From: Chryseobacterium luteum
GTDB lineage: Bacteria; Bacteroidota; Bacteroidia; Flavobacteriales; Weeksellaceae
Assembly (NCBI RefSeq): GCF_000737785.1
Contig: NZ_JPRO01000015.1
Coordinates: 1 to 64,000, forward strand
Length of the DNA: 64,000 nucleotides
Reading direction: 5' to 3'
Part shown: positions 8,746 through 16,705 of the stretch, in pieces
Layout of the letters: every line of letters begins with the position of its first letter
How positions within the stretch are numbered: the stretch's first letter is position 1
The notes under the pieces: model-generated
Databases searched by the model: none
Told to the model about the DNA's origin: nothing
Seen by the model: the letters and a program-made list of their open reading frames with translations, nothing else
Translations under genes and position numbers: made by a program

Positions 8746-9927
8746 ATGGAAATGCATAAAGACTTTTTTATATACCAGGCACAGACCACACAATTTGCAT
8801 CAGGTTTTGAAGTGGAGAAAGCAGAAGGAAGCTATATCTACGGGACAGACGGAAAGAAATATCTGGACTTCGTGGCAGGCGTTTCAGCCAATACTTTAGG
8901 ACATTCGCATCCTAAGGTTGTGGAAGCCATCAAACAGCAGGCAGACAAATATCTGCACGTAATGGTGTACGGTGAATATGCACAGGAAAAACCGGTAGCA
9001 TTATGTAAACTCCTGGCAGAAGCCACTCCCGATCCTCTGGAAATCACTTATCTGGTAAATAGCGGGGCGGAAGCTATCGACGGAAGCCTTAAACTGGCAA
9101 AACGTTATACAGGAAGAGAAGAAATTGTTTCCTTTAAAAACTCATACCACGGGAACACACATGGTGCATTGAGCGTATCCGGAAACGAAACCCATAAAAG
9201 AGAATTCCGTCCCTTACTGCCGATGGTGACTTTTATTGAATTCAATAATGAAAAAGATTTTGATAAAATTACGGAGAAAACAGCCTGCGTGATCCTGGAG
9301 ACAATTCAGGGAGCGGCTGGATTTTTAGTGCCCGACGACAATTACCTCATCAGGCTTAAAAGAAGATGCGAAGAAGTGGGAGCGCTTCTTATCCTTGACG
9401 AGATCCAGCCGGGATTCGGAAGAACCGGAAAATTATTCTCTTTTGAGCATTTCGGTATCGTTCCTGATATTCTTGTGATGGGTAAAGGAATGGGAGGCGG
9501 AGTGCCCGTAGGTGCTTTTATGAGCTCTAAAAAAATCATGGAAACACTGTCGCATTCACCCAAATTAGGACATATTACAACGTTCGGAGGAAATCCTCTG
9601 ATTGCAGCAGCCAGTCATGCCACTCTGAAAGAAGTCCTCGAAAGCGGTCTCATGGATGAAATTGCTGAAAAAGAAAAACTGTTCAGAGAACTTCTAGTAC
9701 ATCCGAAGATCAGAAATATCAACGGAAAAGGCCTGATGCTCGCCGTTAATCTGGAGACACCCGAATATACCCTCGCCGTAGCCGCGAAATGCATGGAAAA
9801 AGGGCTTATTGTATTCTGGCAGCTCTACAGAAACGAATACATGAGGATCTCACCGCCACTTACGATTTCCATGGACGAAATCAGGCAGGGATGTCAAATT
9901 ATTCTGGATATTTTAAATGAAAAATAG
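8746..9927 (+). CDS. class III (aspartate aminotransferase-family) PLP aminotransferase
   Basis: This fold-type I, class III aminotransferase of about 393 residues has the key motifs: LVNSGAEAIDGSLKLAKRYTG (PLP phosphate), SYHGNTHGALS, ILETIQGAAGFLVP, the cofactor Asp in LILDEIQPGFGRTGKLF, the Schiff-base lysine in DILVMGKGMGGG, and TTFGGNPLIAAA. Relatives include acetylornithine, ornithine and 4-aminobutyrate aminotransferases; the sequence alone does not decide the substrate. The start at 8746 is preferred because the -7 element covers the earlier one; ATG at 8752 is also possible. A strong terminator follows. Confidence 0.9.
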   Translation: MEMHKDFFIYQAQTTQFASGFEVEKAEGSYIYGTDGKKYLDFVAGVSANTLGHSHPKVVEAIKQQADKYLHVMVYGEYAQEKPVALCKLLAEATPDPLEITYLVNSGAEAIDGSLKLAKRYTGREEIVSFKNSYHGNTHGALSVSGNETHKREFRPLLPMVTFIEFNNEKDFDKITEKTACVILETIQGAAGFLVPDDNYLIRLKRRCEEVGALLILDEIQPGFGRTGKLFSFEHFGIVPDILVMGKGMGGGVPVGAFMSSKKIMETLSHSPKLGHITTFGGNPLIAAASHATLKEVLESGLMDEIAEKEKLFRELLVHPKIRNINGKGLMLAVNLETPEYTLAVAAKCMEKGLIVFWQLYRNEYMRISPPLTISMDEIRQGCQIILDILNEK

Positions 9928-9933
9928 CTGATA

Positions 9934-9963
9934 AAATCTCTCCGTTACGGAGAGATTTTTTTA
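9934..9963 (+). terminator. intrinsic terminator after aminotransferase
   Basis: AAATCTCTCCG (9934-9944), loop TTA, CGGAGAGATTT (9948-9958), then T run. Confidence 0.9.
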
Positions 9964-10116
9964 TGCTTTACATTGCAGTTTCCGGCCGGAAAATTATATT
10001 CAATATATATTTAAAACCCGTGATAAATATCATGAAGATTCTTTAAAAAAGTAATTGCTTTTTTGTGTAATAAAAAAATTAATTTATATATTGCGGGACG
10101 ATTAAAACAAAGATAT

Positions 10117-10503
10117 ATGGCGAAACATAAAGTCCATTACGAATTTCCAATGCATTGTTTGTCAGAGATTTTATACGAATATCTGGCAACAGCTGAGGGG
10201 TTATCTGAATGGTTTGCGGATGAGGTAACAGAAAAAGGCGATGATTTCTTTTTTAGTTGGGGTGGAGGACCTGCTGAAAAGGCCACTTTGATTAGATACA
10301 AGCCCGAAGGTTTCGTGCGTTTCAGATGGGAAGAAGATGAGGGGACTAAAAATTTCTTTGAAATGACTATCACTGTAGACGATATTACAGAAGACCTGGC
10401 CCTGAATATTACAGATTTCTGTGAAGAAGGGGATGAAGAGGAAAATGCATTGTATTGGGAGAATCTTATAGAAAACCTTAGAATAAAATTAGGTGCGGCA
10501 TAA
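10117..10503 (+). CDS. START-like (SRPBCC-fold) domain protein
   Basis: The 128-residue protein begins MAKHKVHYEFPMHCLSEILYEYL and has the pattern of a small START/AHSA1-like helix-grip fold: LSEWFADEVTEKGDDFFFSWGG, VRFRWEEDEGTKNFFEMTITVDDIT, and a C-terminal helix ENLIENLRIKLG. The protein is acidic. The ATG at 10117 was preferred over one 54 nt upstream, whose extra residues do not fit the fold. Ligand and role are unknown. It precedes the aminotransferase-IV-like gene, from which it is separated by a terminator hairpin. Confidence 0.8.
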   Translation: MAKHKVHYEFPMHCLSEILYEYLATAEGLSEWFADEVTEKGDDFFFSWGGGPAEKATLIRYKPEGFVRFRWEEDEGTKNFFEMTITVDDITEDLALNITDFCEEGDEEENALYWENLIENLRIKLGAA

Positions 10504-10530
10504 GCCGGATACTATTAAATGGTAAAACTG

Positions 10531-10559
10531 ATGAACGATTTATCGTTCATTATTTTTTT
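10531..10559 (+). terminator. intrinsic terminator after START-like gene
   Basis: ATGAACGAT (10531-10539) pairs with ATCGTTCAT (10542-10550), then a T-rich tract. Confidence 0.75.
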
Positions 10560-10580
10560 ATAAATAAATCACATCAAAAA

Positions 10581-11390
10581 TTGGAAAATCAATATTTTAC
10601 ATCAGACGGTTTAAATATAAAGAACAGGGCGTTCCTTTTGGGCGACGCAGTGAAGGTTTCTTTCTTTGTGAGAAACGGAGGATTAATCATGGATGAAGAA
10701 TGCTATTTCTTTTTAATGGCCTCCATGAGGAAAATGAGAATGAATATTCCCCTTACCTATACCCTGGAGTTTTTTCAGACCCTTTTTCATAAAGATGTTA
10801 TCGACGGTAAAGGAATAAAAAACGGGATTATCAATTTCCAGGTTTTCAGAAATAATGATGCTGTGACGGTTTCAAAATCTTCAGTATCTTATTTTTATGA
10901 AGTGACGGAATCGGATGATGTACTAGCCGTTCATCAGAGACCGCTGGAAATGGATCTGACTAAGGAAATCAATGTAAACAATAATTTGTTAAGCAATATC
11001 AGGGTTCATTGCCCGGAAAATATCTACGGTGGCATTTATGCAGAAGAAAATGACCTGGATGATGTAATCCTGCTTAATCCGAACAAGAGGATCGCCCGTA
11101 CAACTTCCGGAAACCTGTTGTTTTTAGAAGGAAATGTAATTAAAGTTCCCAGGCAGTCCGAAGGTGCATACATCTCTCCTTTAATGGAAAATTTTGTTAC
11201 TTTTTTGCATAAAAATAACCTTGCAGATATTCAGGAGCATGAGATTATAGCTTTTGAATCGCAAAAAGCCGAAGAGATTCTGATGATCTCTGACGAGAAG
11301 GGCATATTTTCTGTAGGTAAAATAAGAAATAAGACATTTGAAAGCTCCCGATTTATCGAAATGGTGGAAAGCTGGAAGAATAGTTTTTAA
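10581..11390 (+). CDS. class IV aminotransferase-like protein, probable catalytic-lysine loss
   Basis: The 269-residue protein has class IV (branched-chain aminotransferase/ADC lyase) architecture: an N-terminal domain (FLLGDAVKVSFFVRNGGLI, 'FFLMASMRKMRMNIP') and a C-terminal domain with DDVILLNPNKRIARTTSGN in the position of the usual 'DEAILLDxxGxVxEgsxxN'. Counting back from LLN, the residue aligned with the PLP-binding lysine (IlvE K159) is Asn in LLSNIRVH, and the PLP-contacting Glu after the glycine turn is Arg (IARTT). So it is probably not a normal PLP transaminase. The start is a TTG at 10581, as no ATG fits; a terminator follows. Confidence 0.7.
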   Translation: MENQYFTSDGLNIKNRAFLLGDAVKVSFFVRNGGLIMDEECYFFLMASMRKMRMNIPLTYTLEFFQTLFHKDVIDGKGIKNGIINFQVFRNNDAVTVSKSSVSYFYEVTESDDVLAVHQRPLEMDLTKEINVNNNLLSNIRVHCPENIYGGIYAEENDLDDVILLNPNKRIARTTSGNLLFLEGNVIKVPRQSEGAYISPLMENFVTFLHKNNLADIQEHEIIAFESQKAEEILMISDEKGIFSVGKIRNKTFESSRFIEMVESWKNSF

Positions 11391-11399
11391 AATTGACAA

Positions 11400-11443
11400 A
11401 CCCGGTAAACAACAAAGTACCCAAGTCCTTTACCGGGTTTTAT
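11400..11443 (+). terminator. intrinsic terminator after aminotransferase-IV-like gene
   Basis: ACCCGGTAAA (11400-11409) pairs with TTTACCGGGT (11429-11438), followed by TTTATT. Confidence 0.75.
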
Positions 11444-11472
11444 TCTGAATGTATCAGAAATTGTTTCTTTAT

Positions 11473-12054
11473 TTAATATTCACGGATAATCTCTGTGAAT
11501 TTTTGAGCGATTTGTTTCTGTCCCTTTTCACTGGTAACATATTCCCTGTCTTTAGTGTTATTGATAAAGCCAAGTTCTACCAATACCGCAGGAGATTTGG
11601 TTTCTCTCAGCATATGGAGATTGCGTTCCTCGATTTTAGCGACATTGAATTTTTTAGAAATTTTTTCAGCCAGTTTTTTTGAATGGTCAGTATTCTGAAT
11701 AAACACCTCAGTTCCCTGTTTTGGCGTTTCCTTCTGCGGATTGCTATTCATATGAAGTGAAATAACAATTTCCGGATTCAGCTTGTTGATCATAGCTGTT
11801 CTTTCCTGAAGAGAAGGATAGCTGTCAGCATCTCTGGTTAAAATCACCTCATACTGATCCTGGCTTTCGTTCAGTTTCTGAATCTCTTTAGCTATATTAA
11901 TGGTAATCTCTTTCTCCGAAAACTTTTCAAAGACCGATCCCATATCATCTCCACCATGTCCGGCATCAATAACGATATACTTTTTGTTGATAGGTGTAAA
12001 TGATAAAAATGAAGCAGAGAAGGCAGATATAGCAAGTAATTTGATTCCTTTCAT
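11473..12054 (-). CDS. N-acetylmuramoyl-L-alanine amidase (Amidase_3)
   Basis: The 193-residue protein has a signal peptide (MKGIKLLAISAFSASFLSF) and a complete Amidase_3 domain: IVIDAGHGGDDMGS (zinc His), KEITINIAKEI (zinc/catalytic Glu region), VILTRDADSYPSLQERTAMIN, IVISLHMNSNP (zinc His) and the catalytic Glu in AVLVELGFINNTKD. It cuts the amide bond between MurNAc and L-Ala in peptidoglycan, in the periplasm. It lacks SPOR, LysM or AMIN targeting domains. yqgE lies upstream on the same strand with a 107-nt gap. Confidence 0.92.
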   Translation of the reverse strand: MKGIKLLAISAFSASFLSFTPINKKYIVIDAGHGGDDMGSVFEKFSEKEITINIAKEIQKLNESQDQYEVILTRDADSYPSLQERTAMINKLNPEIVISLHMNSNPQKETPKQGTEVFIQNTDHSKKLAEKISKKFNVAKIEERNLHMLRETKSPAVLVELGFINNTKDREYVTSEKGQKQIAQKFTEIIREY

Positions 12055-12161
12055 TTCATGAATTTTTGGTTTTTCAAATAACGGGAATTCTTTCTTTAAA
12101 ATTGGTTAACATAATCTTAAAATTTGTTAATGTTTTCAAAGTGTATCAAAAAGGAATTCAG

Positions 12162-12710
12162 CTAGTTAAGAGAAATGTCCTCAGGTGCGTTGGCCCAAAG
12201 CAGATATTCTCCGCCCAGGTTCTGCATGATAGACTTCCAAAGGGTTTGGTCATTAGGAAGCGTGTAGTCCAGATTATAAACATCTACTACGGTCCACATT
12301 TTTCTTTGTACCTCATCGTCCAGCTGCTCGGCAGACCATCCGGAATATCCCGAGAAAATTTTCACATCAGTAATGCTCAGTTCCTTATTAAGAACAGCGC
12401 TGATGATACTTTCAATATCTTCCGTAATATAAAAATCTTTATTGATCTCAGAATAGATCTCCGTTACCTTATTTTCTTTAACGATGAAGAAAACCTTGTC
12501 ATTCTCCACAGGCCCGCCGTCATACACCTCTATTTTGAAATCAAAAAACTCTTTGAACTTACTACTCATCTGGCTGTTTTTTTTGTTCAATATCAAACCA
12601 AATGCACCGCTTTCATTATGCTCAACGATCAGCACCACCGACCTCGAAAAAATATCGCCGGAAATGTCAGGTGTGGAAATTAATATTTTACCTTTGTATG
12701 AGTAATTCAT
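12162..12710 (-). CDS. yqgE: YqgE/AlgH family protein
   Basis: The 182-residue protein shows the DUF179/YqgE pattern: N-terminal YKGKILISTPDISGDIFSRS, VVLIVEHNESGAFGLILNKK, YDGGPVENDKVFFI, KIFSGYSGWSAEQLDDEV and a closing YLLWANAPEDISLN. Function is unknown; it is widespread in Gram-negative bacteria. An open frame continues 402 nt further upstream, but that part lies over pdxH on the other strand and lacks family similarity, so the start MNYSYKGK at 12710 is chosen. A perfect -7 element ends 3 nt before this ATG, implying a leaderless mRNA. Confidence 0.9.
   Translation of the reverse strand: MNYSYKGKILISTPDISGDIFSRSVVLIVEHNESGAFGLILNKKNSQMSSKFKEFFDFKIEVYDGGPVENDKVFFIVKENKVTEIYSEINKDFYITEDIESIISAVLNKELSITDVKIFSGYSGWSAEQLDDEVQRKMWTVVDVYNLDYTLPNDQTLWKSIMQNLGGEYLLWANAPEDISLN
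12689..12696 (+). promoter_or_regulatory. pdxH promoter (-7 element)
   Basis: TACCTTTG perfectly fits TAnnTTTG and lies inside the first codons of the divergent yqgE, giving a leader of about 33 nt for pdxH. Confidence 0.6.
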
Positions 12711-12713
12711 ACT

Positions 12714-12721
12714 CAAATTTA
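12714..12721 (-). promoter_or_regulatory. yqgE promoter (-7 element)
   Basis: Read on the minus strand this is TAAATTTG, a perfect match. Its G is three bases from the yqgE ATG, so transcription should begin at or next to the start codon. Confidence 0.6.
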
Positions 12722-12734
12722 ATAAAAAATATTT

Positions 12735-13376
12735 ATGGAAAACCTGCACGACAAAAGAAAAGTGTATGAGAAATCCCAACTTATTGAAAGTGAGATAAAA
12801 CAAAATCCCATAGAACAGTTCAGAGACTGGTTTATGGCTGCCAATGAAAGCCCGTCGGTCTCCGAAGCTAATGCCATGGCTGTTTCTACAGTAGAGGAAG
12901 ACGGATGCCCGAGAACCAGGATGGTCCTTCTTAAAGAGTATACCTACGAAGGATTTATCTTCTATACCAATTATAATAGCAGGAAAGGGAAGGCCATAGA
13001 ACACAACCATAAGGCCTGTCTTAGTTTTTTCTGGCCCGGCCTGGAAAGGCAGATTATTATTAAAGCAGATCTTGAAAAAATTGCCGAAAACCTCAGTGAC
13101 GGATATTTCCATTCAAGGCCCAAAGGAAGCCAGCTGGGAGCTGCCGTTTCACCCCAAAGCCAGAAGATCCCGAACAGGGAATTTCTTGAGGAAAAATTGA
13201 AAGAGCTGGAAAAAGAATACCAAAACAGCGAAGTACCTAGACCTGTCAGCTGGGGCGGATATATAGCAAAACCTTATGAAATTGAATTTTGGCAGGGAAG
13301 GCCCAACCGTCTTCATGATAGAATTATTTATCAGCTGGAAGATCTGGACTGGAAAATTTCACGACTGGCACCTTAG
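12735..13376 (+). CDS. pdxH: pyridoxamine 5'-phosphate oxidase
   Basis: The 213-residue protein is full length for PdxH, with residues typical of FMN and PLP binding: RTRMVLLKEYTYEGFIFYTNYNSRKGKA, ACLSFFWPGLERQI, FHSRPKGSQLGAAVSPQSQ, and the C-terminal EFWQGRPNRLHDRIIY and WKISRLAP. It oxidises pyridoxine or pyridoxamine 5'-phosphate to pyridoxal 5'-phosphate in the cytosol. It is divergently transcribed from yqgE, 24 nt away, with overlapping control regions. Confidence 0.96.
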   Translation: MENLHDKRKVYEKSQLIESEIKQNPIEQFRDWFMAANESPSVSEANAMAVSTVEEDGCPRTRMVLLKEYTYEGFIFYTNYNSRKGKAIEHNHKACLSFFWPGLERQIIIKADLEKIAENLSDGYFHSRPKGSQLGAAVSPQSQKIPNREFLEEKLKELEKEYQNSEVPRPVSWGGYIAKPYEIEFWQGRPNRLHDRIIYQLEDLDWKISRLAP

Positions 13377-13710
13377 ATATTTAAAGGTTAAAAGCCGGAA
13401 ATAAAAGGTTAGAAATGGATGCTGGAAGTTGTGATGGATATATCACAACTGCTAGCCTTTTTATTCAAACAGTATTCTATCTCTTTATTTTTGAAAAGAT
13501 ATCATGTAAAATTCAATAGGAGCGGGCTTTTAGCCTGCTCTTAATTTATAAGCATTAGCCAAAACTTAAAAGAGATATTTATAATGTTTATATGATCCCT
13601 GGGGTGGCTGAGGTTCTCGAAACCACCGGAACCACAAATAAGTATTCATTATTTGCAATAAAAAAAGCCGCTTCCCGGGAAACAGCCTTTGATTTTTTTA
13701 ATCTGAATGA
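13377..13710. other. intergenic region with short palindromic repeats
   Basis: No gene was seen. The region holds three small elements: an inverted repeat at 13520-13540 (GAGCGGGCT/AGCCTGCTC) followed by AGCATTAGCC, resembling the GGGCTTTAGCCC element at 61677-61729; a REP-like hairpin at 13603-13627 (GGTGG...CCACC with a CTGAGGTTCTCGA centre); and the hup terminator. Confidence 0.5.
13660..13686 (-). terminator. intrinsic terminator of hup
   Basis: On the minus strand GCTGTTTCCC pairs with GGGAAGCGGC (two G-U pairs) and is followed by seven T. Confidence 0.75.
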
Positions 13711-14001
13711 TTATTTTTTCTTAGCACCAGAAACTGCAGTTGATAAATCAGCTCCTGCTTTGAACTTAGCAACTTTTTTAGCAGCAATTTTGATTGGCTT
13801 TTTAGTTGCAGGATTGATCCCTTGTCTGGCAGCTCTCTCAGCTACTGAGAAAGTACCGAATCCTACTAAAGAAACCTTTCCGTCTTTTTTCTTTAAAGTA
13901 GTTGTTACATTACCAATGAATGATTCTAAAGCAGCTTTAGCTGCAACCTTAGTGATTCCTGCATCTTTTGCGATTGCGTCGATTAATTCAGACTTGTTCA
14001 T
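13711..14001 (-). CDS. HU-family DNA-binding protein
   Basis: The 96-residue basic protein has the HU/IHF pattern throughout: MNKSELIDAIAKDAGITKVA, AAKAALESFIGNV, VSLVGFGTFSVAERAARQGINPATKKPI (the DNA-gripping beta arm) and KFKAGADLSTAVSGAKKK. It is a histone-like dimer that bends and compacts DNA. Codon use is strongly biased (AAA, GCA/GCT, GTT), as expected for a highly expressed gene. It has its own promoter and terminator, so it is monocistronic. Ends in an Ala/Gly/Lys tail slightly longer than E. coli HU. Confidence 0.95.
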   Translation of the reverse strand: MNKSELIDAIAKDAGITKVAAKAALESFIGNVTTTLKKKDGKVSLVGFGTFSVAERAARQGINPATKKPIKIAAKKVAKFKAGADLSTAVSGAKKK

Positions 14002-14034
14002 AATTTTTAATATTAAGTTAGTTCGTAATTATAG

Positions 14035-14042
14035 CAAATATA
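14035..14042 (-). promoter_or_regulatory. hup promoter (-7 element)
   Basis: TATATTTG on the minus strand matches TAnnTTTG. ATTG at 14062-14065 (minus) lies at about the right distance (19 nt) for the -33 element. Confidence 0.65.
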
Positions 14043-14387
14043 ATACTATTTTCTAATTGTGCAATTATTTTATTAAAACTTATAAAATTTTTTTGCTTTT
14101 TGATGAAAACAGTTAAAATATGATAATTTGACTTTTCACGTAAAATCTACGTTACCGCTCACTAAAATCATGCCAAATGCTTATGAGTATTGACTTTAGC
14201 AAAAAATTAATATTATTTCCTGTATTTATTAAATCCTGAATTACGTATAAACTATTAATGCTTTTACCGATATGTTTGCATATTTTGTAAATAATGGCTT
14301 GAAAACTTGTATAGTATAAAATTAAATGACTGAGTTTGTGGGAGTTTTAAAATGAATTCAAAAGCCCGATTTATTAATTTTTATTAA

Positions 14388-14395
14388 TAAATTTG
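14388..14395 (+). promoter_or_regulatory. panD promoter (-7 element)
   Basis: TAAATTTG perfectly fits TAnnTTTG and ends four bases before the panD ATG, implying a leaderless transcript. Confidence 0.6.
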
Positions 14396-14399
14396 CAGA

Positions 14400-14750
14400 A
14401 TGTTAATAGAAGTTTTCAAGTCTAAGATCCATAGGGTACGGGTTACGGCCTCAGACCTTAATTATATTGGGAGTATAACGATCGACGAAGATCTTATAGA
14501 AGCTGCCGGTCTGGTAGTGGGAGAAAGGGTCTATATCGTCAATGTGAACAATGGAGAGCGTTTTGATACCTATGTTATCAAAGGAAAAAGAAAATCGGGT
14601 GAAGTATGCCTGAACGGGCCTGCCGCAAGAAAAGTACAGAGAGATGATATCATTATCATCATTGCTTACGCGCAAATGACTCCGGAAGAAGCAAAAGTCT
14701 TTCAGCCGAAAATCGTTTTCCCGGATGAAAAAACAAATCTTCTGACCTGA
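14400..14750 (+). CDS. panD: aspartate 1-decarboxylase
   Basis: The 116-residue proenzyme has the self-cleavage site G24-S25 in NYIGSITID, where Ser25 becomes the pyruvoyl cofactor; His11/Arg12 and Lys9 near the N-terminus ([11 protein letters not shown]); Arg in [13 protein letters not shown]; and the [19 protein letters not shown] closing part. It makes beta-alanine from L-aspartate for pantothenate and CoA. Length is within the normal range. A flippase-like gene starts four bases after its stop, so the two are an operon. Confidence 0.96.
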   Translation: MLIEVFKSKIHRVRVTASDLNYIGSITIDEDLIEAAGLVVGERVYIVNVNNGERFDTYVIKGKRKSGEVCLNGPAARKVQRDDIIIIIAYAQMTPEEAKVFQPKIVFPDEKTNLLT

Positions 14751-14754
14751 TCCC

Positions 14755-15786
14755 ATGGAGAAAAAATCAAAGAATCCTTTAAAATCAATACTAACAATAG
14801 TAATCTCGCTTGCTTTTGCAGGCTTTTTTTTATGGCTTGCTTTAAAAGGTCTTGATTTTAAGGTGATTAAAGCCTCTTTGGCAAAAGCTAATTACCTCTG
14901 GGTACTGTTTGCGTCTGTTTTTGGAATTCTGGCTTACTGGTTCAGGGCCATACGCTGGAATCTGATGCTGGAACCGATGGGACATACAATTTCTAATTCA
15001 AATTCGCTGTGGTCGATATCTTTCGGATATCTTATGAATCTTACCATTCCGAGAAGTGGTGAAGTGGCAAGAGCTACTGCCTTATACGGAGTAGAGAAAG
15101 TTCCGGTAGATAAATCTTTCGGGACGATCATTCTGGAAAGAGTGGTGGATCTTATCTGCATGCTTGGGTTTCTGGGACTGACGTTGCTTTTCAAATATGA
15201 AGCTATTCTGTCTTTCTATGAAAATTCAGGTGTTAACATTAATCCCAATAAAATATTACTTATTGTTTCAATTCTCGCTGCAGGGACAGTTGCATTCTTT
15301 GTATTTAAGAAGAAATTGGCCAATGTTCCGTTTTTAGGAAAGATCGTGAATTTTATTGATGGAATTTTCGAGGGATTGGCATCCATATTTAAATTAAAAG
15401 AAAAAGGGAAATTTATTCTTTATACTATAGGGATATGGGTTTGTTATTATTTTGCAGCTTACTTAGTATGTTTTGCACTTCCTGAAACTTCTAATTTCAC
15501 TATTGCTGACGGCTTTTTTATTATTGTTGTCGGTACCCTGGGAATGATCGTTCCTGCCAGTGGTGGAATCGGTGCTTTCAATCTGGCCATGAAGTTCGGA
15601 TTTATGGCGCTCTTTATTTCAATGGGTAAAAGTGCTGAACTGGGCGGTGAGATGGGACTGACATATTCATTTATATCGCTTCCGTTACAGATTACAATTA
15701 TGCTGGTAATGGGGCTTATTTCCATTCCCATGCTGGCAAAAGCAAGAGAAAAGGCCGTCTCCGGTAAGGAGTTTGAAGCCAGTTAA
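14755..15786 (+). CDS. lysylphosphatidylglycerol synthase TM-region / flippase-like membrane protein
   Basis: The 343-residue protein has about eight hydrophobic segments and matches the UPF0104/LPG_synthase_TM family: WLALKGLDFKVI, WFRAIRWNLMLEPMG, GYLMNLTIPRSGEVARATALY (the conserved 'P-R-xG-E-xxR' motif), GTIILERVVDLICM, and VPASGGIGAFNLAMKFGF. Members flip or help move lipids or glycolipids across the inner membrane; MprF's catalytic domain is absent. It follows panD closely, an arrangement that may simply be conserved linkage. A terminator follows. Confidence 0.85.
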   Translation: MEKKSKNPLKSILTIVISLAFAGFFLWLALKGLDFKVIKASLAKANYLWVLFASVFGILAYWFRAIRWNLMLEPMGHTISNSNSLWSISFGYLMNLTIPRSGEVARATALYGVEKVPVDKSFGTIILERVVDLICMLGFLGLTLLFKYEAILSFYENSGVNINPNKILLIVSILAAGTVAFFVFKKKLANVPFLGKIVNFIDGIFEGLASIFKLKEKGKFILYTIGIWVCYYFAAYLVCFALPETSNFTIADGFFIIVVGTLGMIVPASGGIGAFNLAMKFGFMALFISMGKSAELGGEMGLTYSFISLPLQITIMLVMGLISIPMLAKAREKAVSGKEFEAS

Positions 15787-15813
15787 TTCAACAATATCTT
15801 TTCAATTCATACT

Positions 15814-15840
15814 AGTCCGATTTTTTTATCGGACTTTTTT
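15814..15840 (+). terminator. intrinsic terminator of panD operon
   Basis: AGTCCGAT (15814-15821) pairs with ATCGGACT (15828-15835), then six T. Confidence 0.9.
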
Positions 15841-15876
15841 AATGTTGTTACTGAAAGAACTTGCCACTTAAAACAT

Positions 15877-15909
15877 AAACCTTATAGGTTTTTAAAACCT
15901 ATAAGGTTT
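15877..15909. repeat. 33-bp palindromic repeat
   Basis: AAACCTTATAGGTTT is followed by TTA and its inverted copy. A related copy (AACCTCATA...TATGAGGTT around the same GGTTTTTAAAAC core) lies at 30630-30660. Both are intergenic, so this is a dispersed repeat rather than an operator of one gene. Confidence 0.75.
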
Positions 15910-16035
15910 CCTTTTTTATCATCAGAGAAAATTCAAACAACAGATAAAGACAGAATGTCTGTTTTTTCAACAATATCCTTATGTTAAAACCCTATTAAAA
16001 TTAAACATACCGAATGTCATTTATTTTTTTATCAA

Positions 16036-16043
16036 TAAATTTG
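16036..16043 (+). promoter_or_regulatory. ter operon promoter (-7 element)
   Basis: TAAATTTG perfectly fits TAnnTTTG and lies 57 nt before the first terD-family ATG. No convincing TTTG was seen at -33. Confidence 0.55.
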
Positions 16044-16100
16044 GTCAATTCGCAAATCAAATTTATCTTAAACAAAAAATAATTAATAATCTAAAATACT

Positions 16101-16676
16101 ATGGCAATTAATTTACAGAAAGGACAGAAGATCGATATAGGACTGACAAAAATGACGATAGGGCTCGGCTGGGACCCGAATGAAGGAACAGGTTTTGATT
16201 TCGATCTGGATGCTTCTGCCATCATGATTGATTCCGAAAGAAAATTATTAAATGAAGAATGTTTTGTTTTCTATAATAACCTTCAGTCTCCCGATGGGGC
16301 ACTTACTCATACAGGAGACGATCCGAGCGGTAAAAACAGTGACGGGGACGATGATGAGGCAATTATTGTAGATCTTGAAAAAGTAGATCCCAGAGCTGAA
16401 GAAATTCTTTTCGTGGTAACCATTGAAGATTTTGAGAGAAGAAAACAGAATTTCGGTCAGGTAAGAAATTCATACATCAGAATTGTGGATAACAGCACCA
16501 ACCAGGAAATCGCAAAATATGAACTGGACGAAGATTTCTCTATAGAAACCGGAGTAGAGTTCGGAAGACTGTACAAAAGAAACGGGAGCTGGAAGTTTGA
16601 AGCCTCAGGAATAGGCTACAGAGCAGATTTGGCTTTCTTCCTTGAGAAATATTATAAAGGGCAGATCATTAAATAA
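16101..16676 (+). CDS. TerD-family protein, first copy
   Basis: The 191-residue protein opens MAINLQKGQKID and has the TerD Ca2+-binding acidic pattern: TIGLGWDPNEGTGFDFDLDASAIMI, FVFYNNLQSPDGALTHTGDD, SGKNSDGDDDEAIIVDL, ILFVVTIEDFERRKQNFGQVRNSYIRIVD, ending in FGRLYKRNGSWKFEASGIGY. TerD-family proteins are cytosolic Ca2+-binding proteins linked to tellurite resistance and phage or stress tolerance; molecular action is unsettled. It is first in an operon with a second TerD, two vWA proteins, a phosphatase and a kinase. It is TerD/E/Z-like; the exact subtype cannot be settled by eye. Confidence 0.92.
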   Translation: MAINLQKGQKIDIGLTKMTIGLGWDPNEGTGFDFDLDASAIMIDSERKLLNEECFVFYNNLQSPDGALTHTGDDPSGKNSDGDDDEAIIVDLEKVDPRAEEILFVVTIEDFERRKQNFGQVRNSYIRIVDNSTNQEIAKYELDEDFSIETGVEFGRLYKRNGSWKFEASGIGYRADLAFFLEKYYKGQIIK

Positions 16677-16705
16677 TTATACTTCAAATACACAAAACGA
16701 TAACT

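Larger units (their letters stand above)
14002..14399. other. AT-rich intergenic region between hup and panD
   Basis: Apart from the two promoters annotated separately, this 398-base region is strongly AT-rich and no gene, RNA or hairpin could be supported. Confidence 0.5.
15787..16100. other. intergenic region ahead of the ter operon
   Basis: This 314-base gap holds the panD-operon terminator, a 33-bp palindrome (15877-15909) and the terD promoter, which are listed separately. Nothing else is supported. Confidence 0.5.

Noticed and set aside
12711..13112. Upstream extension of the yqgE reading frame to 316 residues
   Set aside because: The extension lies over pdxH on the other strand, has no family similarity, and the -7 element plus the normal YqgE length place the start at 12710.
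13603..13627. Possible tRNA-like fragment near HU
   Set aside because: GGTGG...CTCGA...CCACC is a short hairpin only; there is no T arm or acceptor stem.
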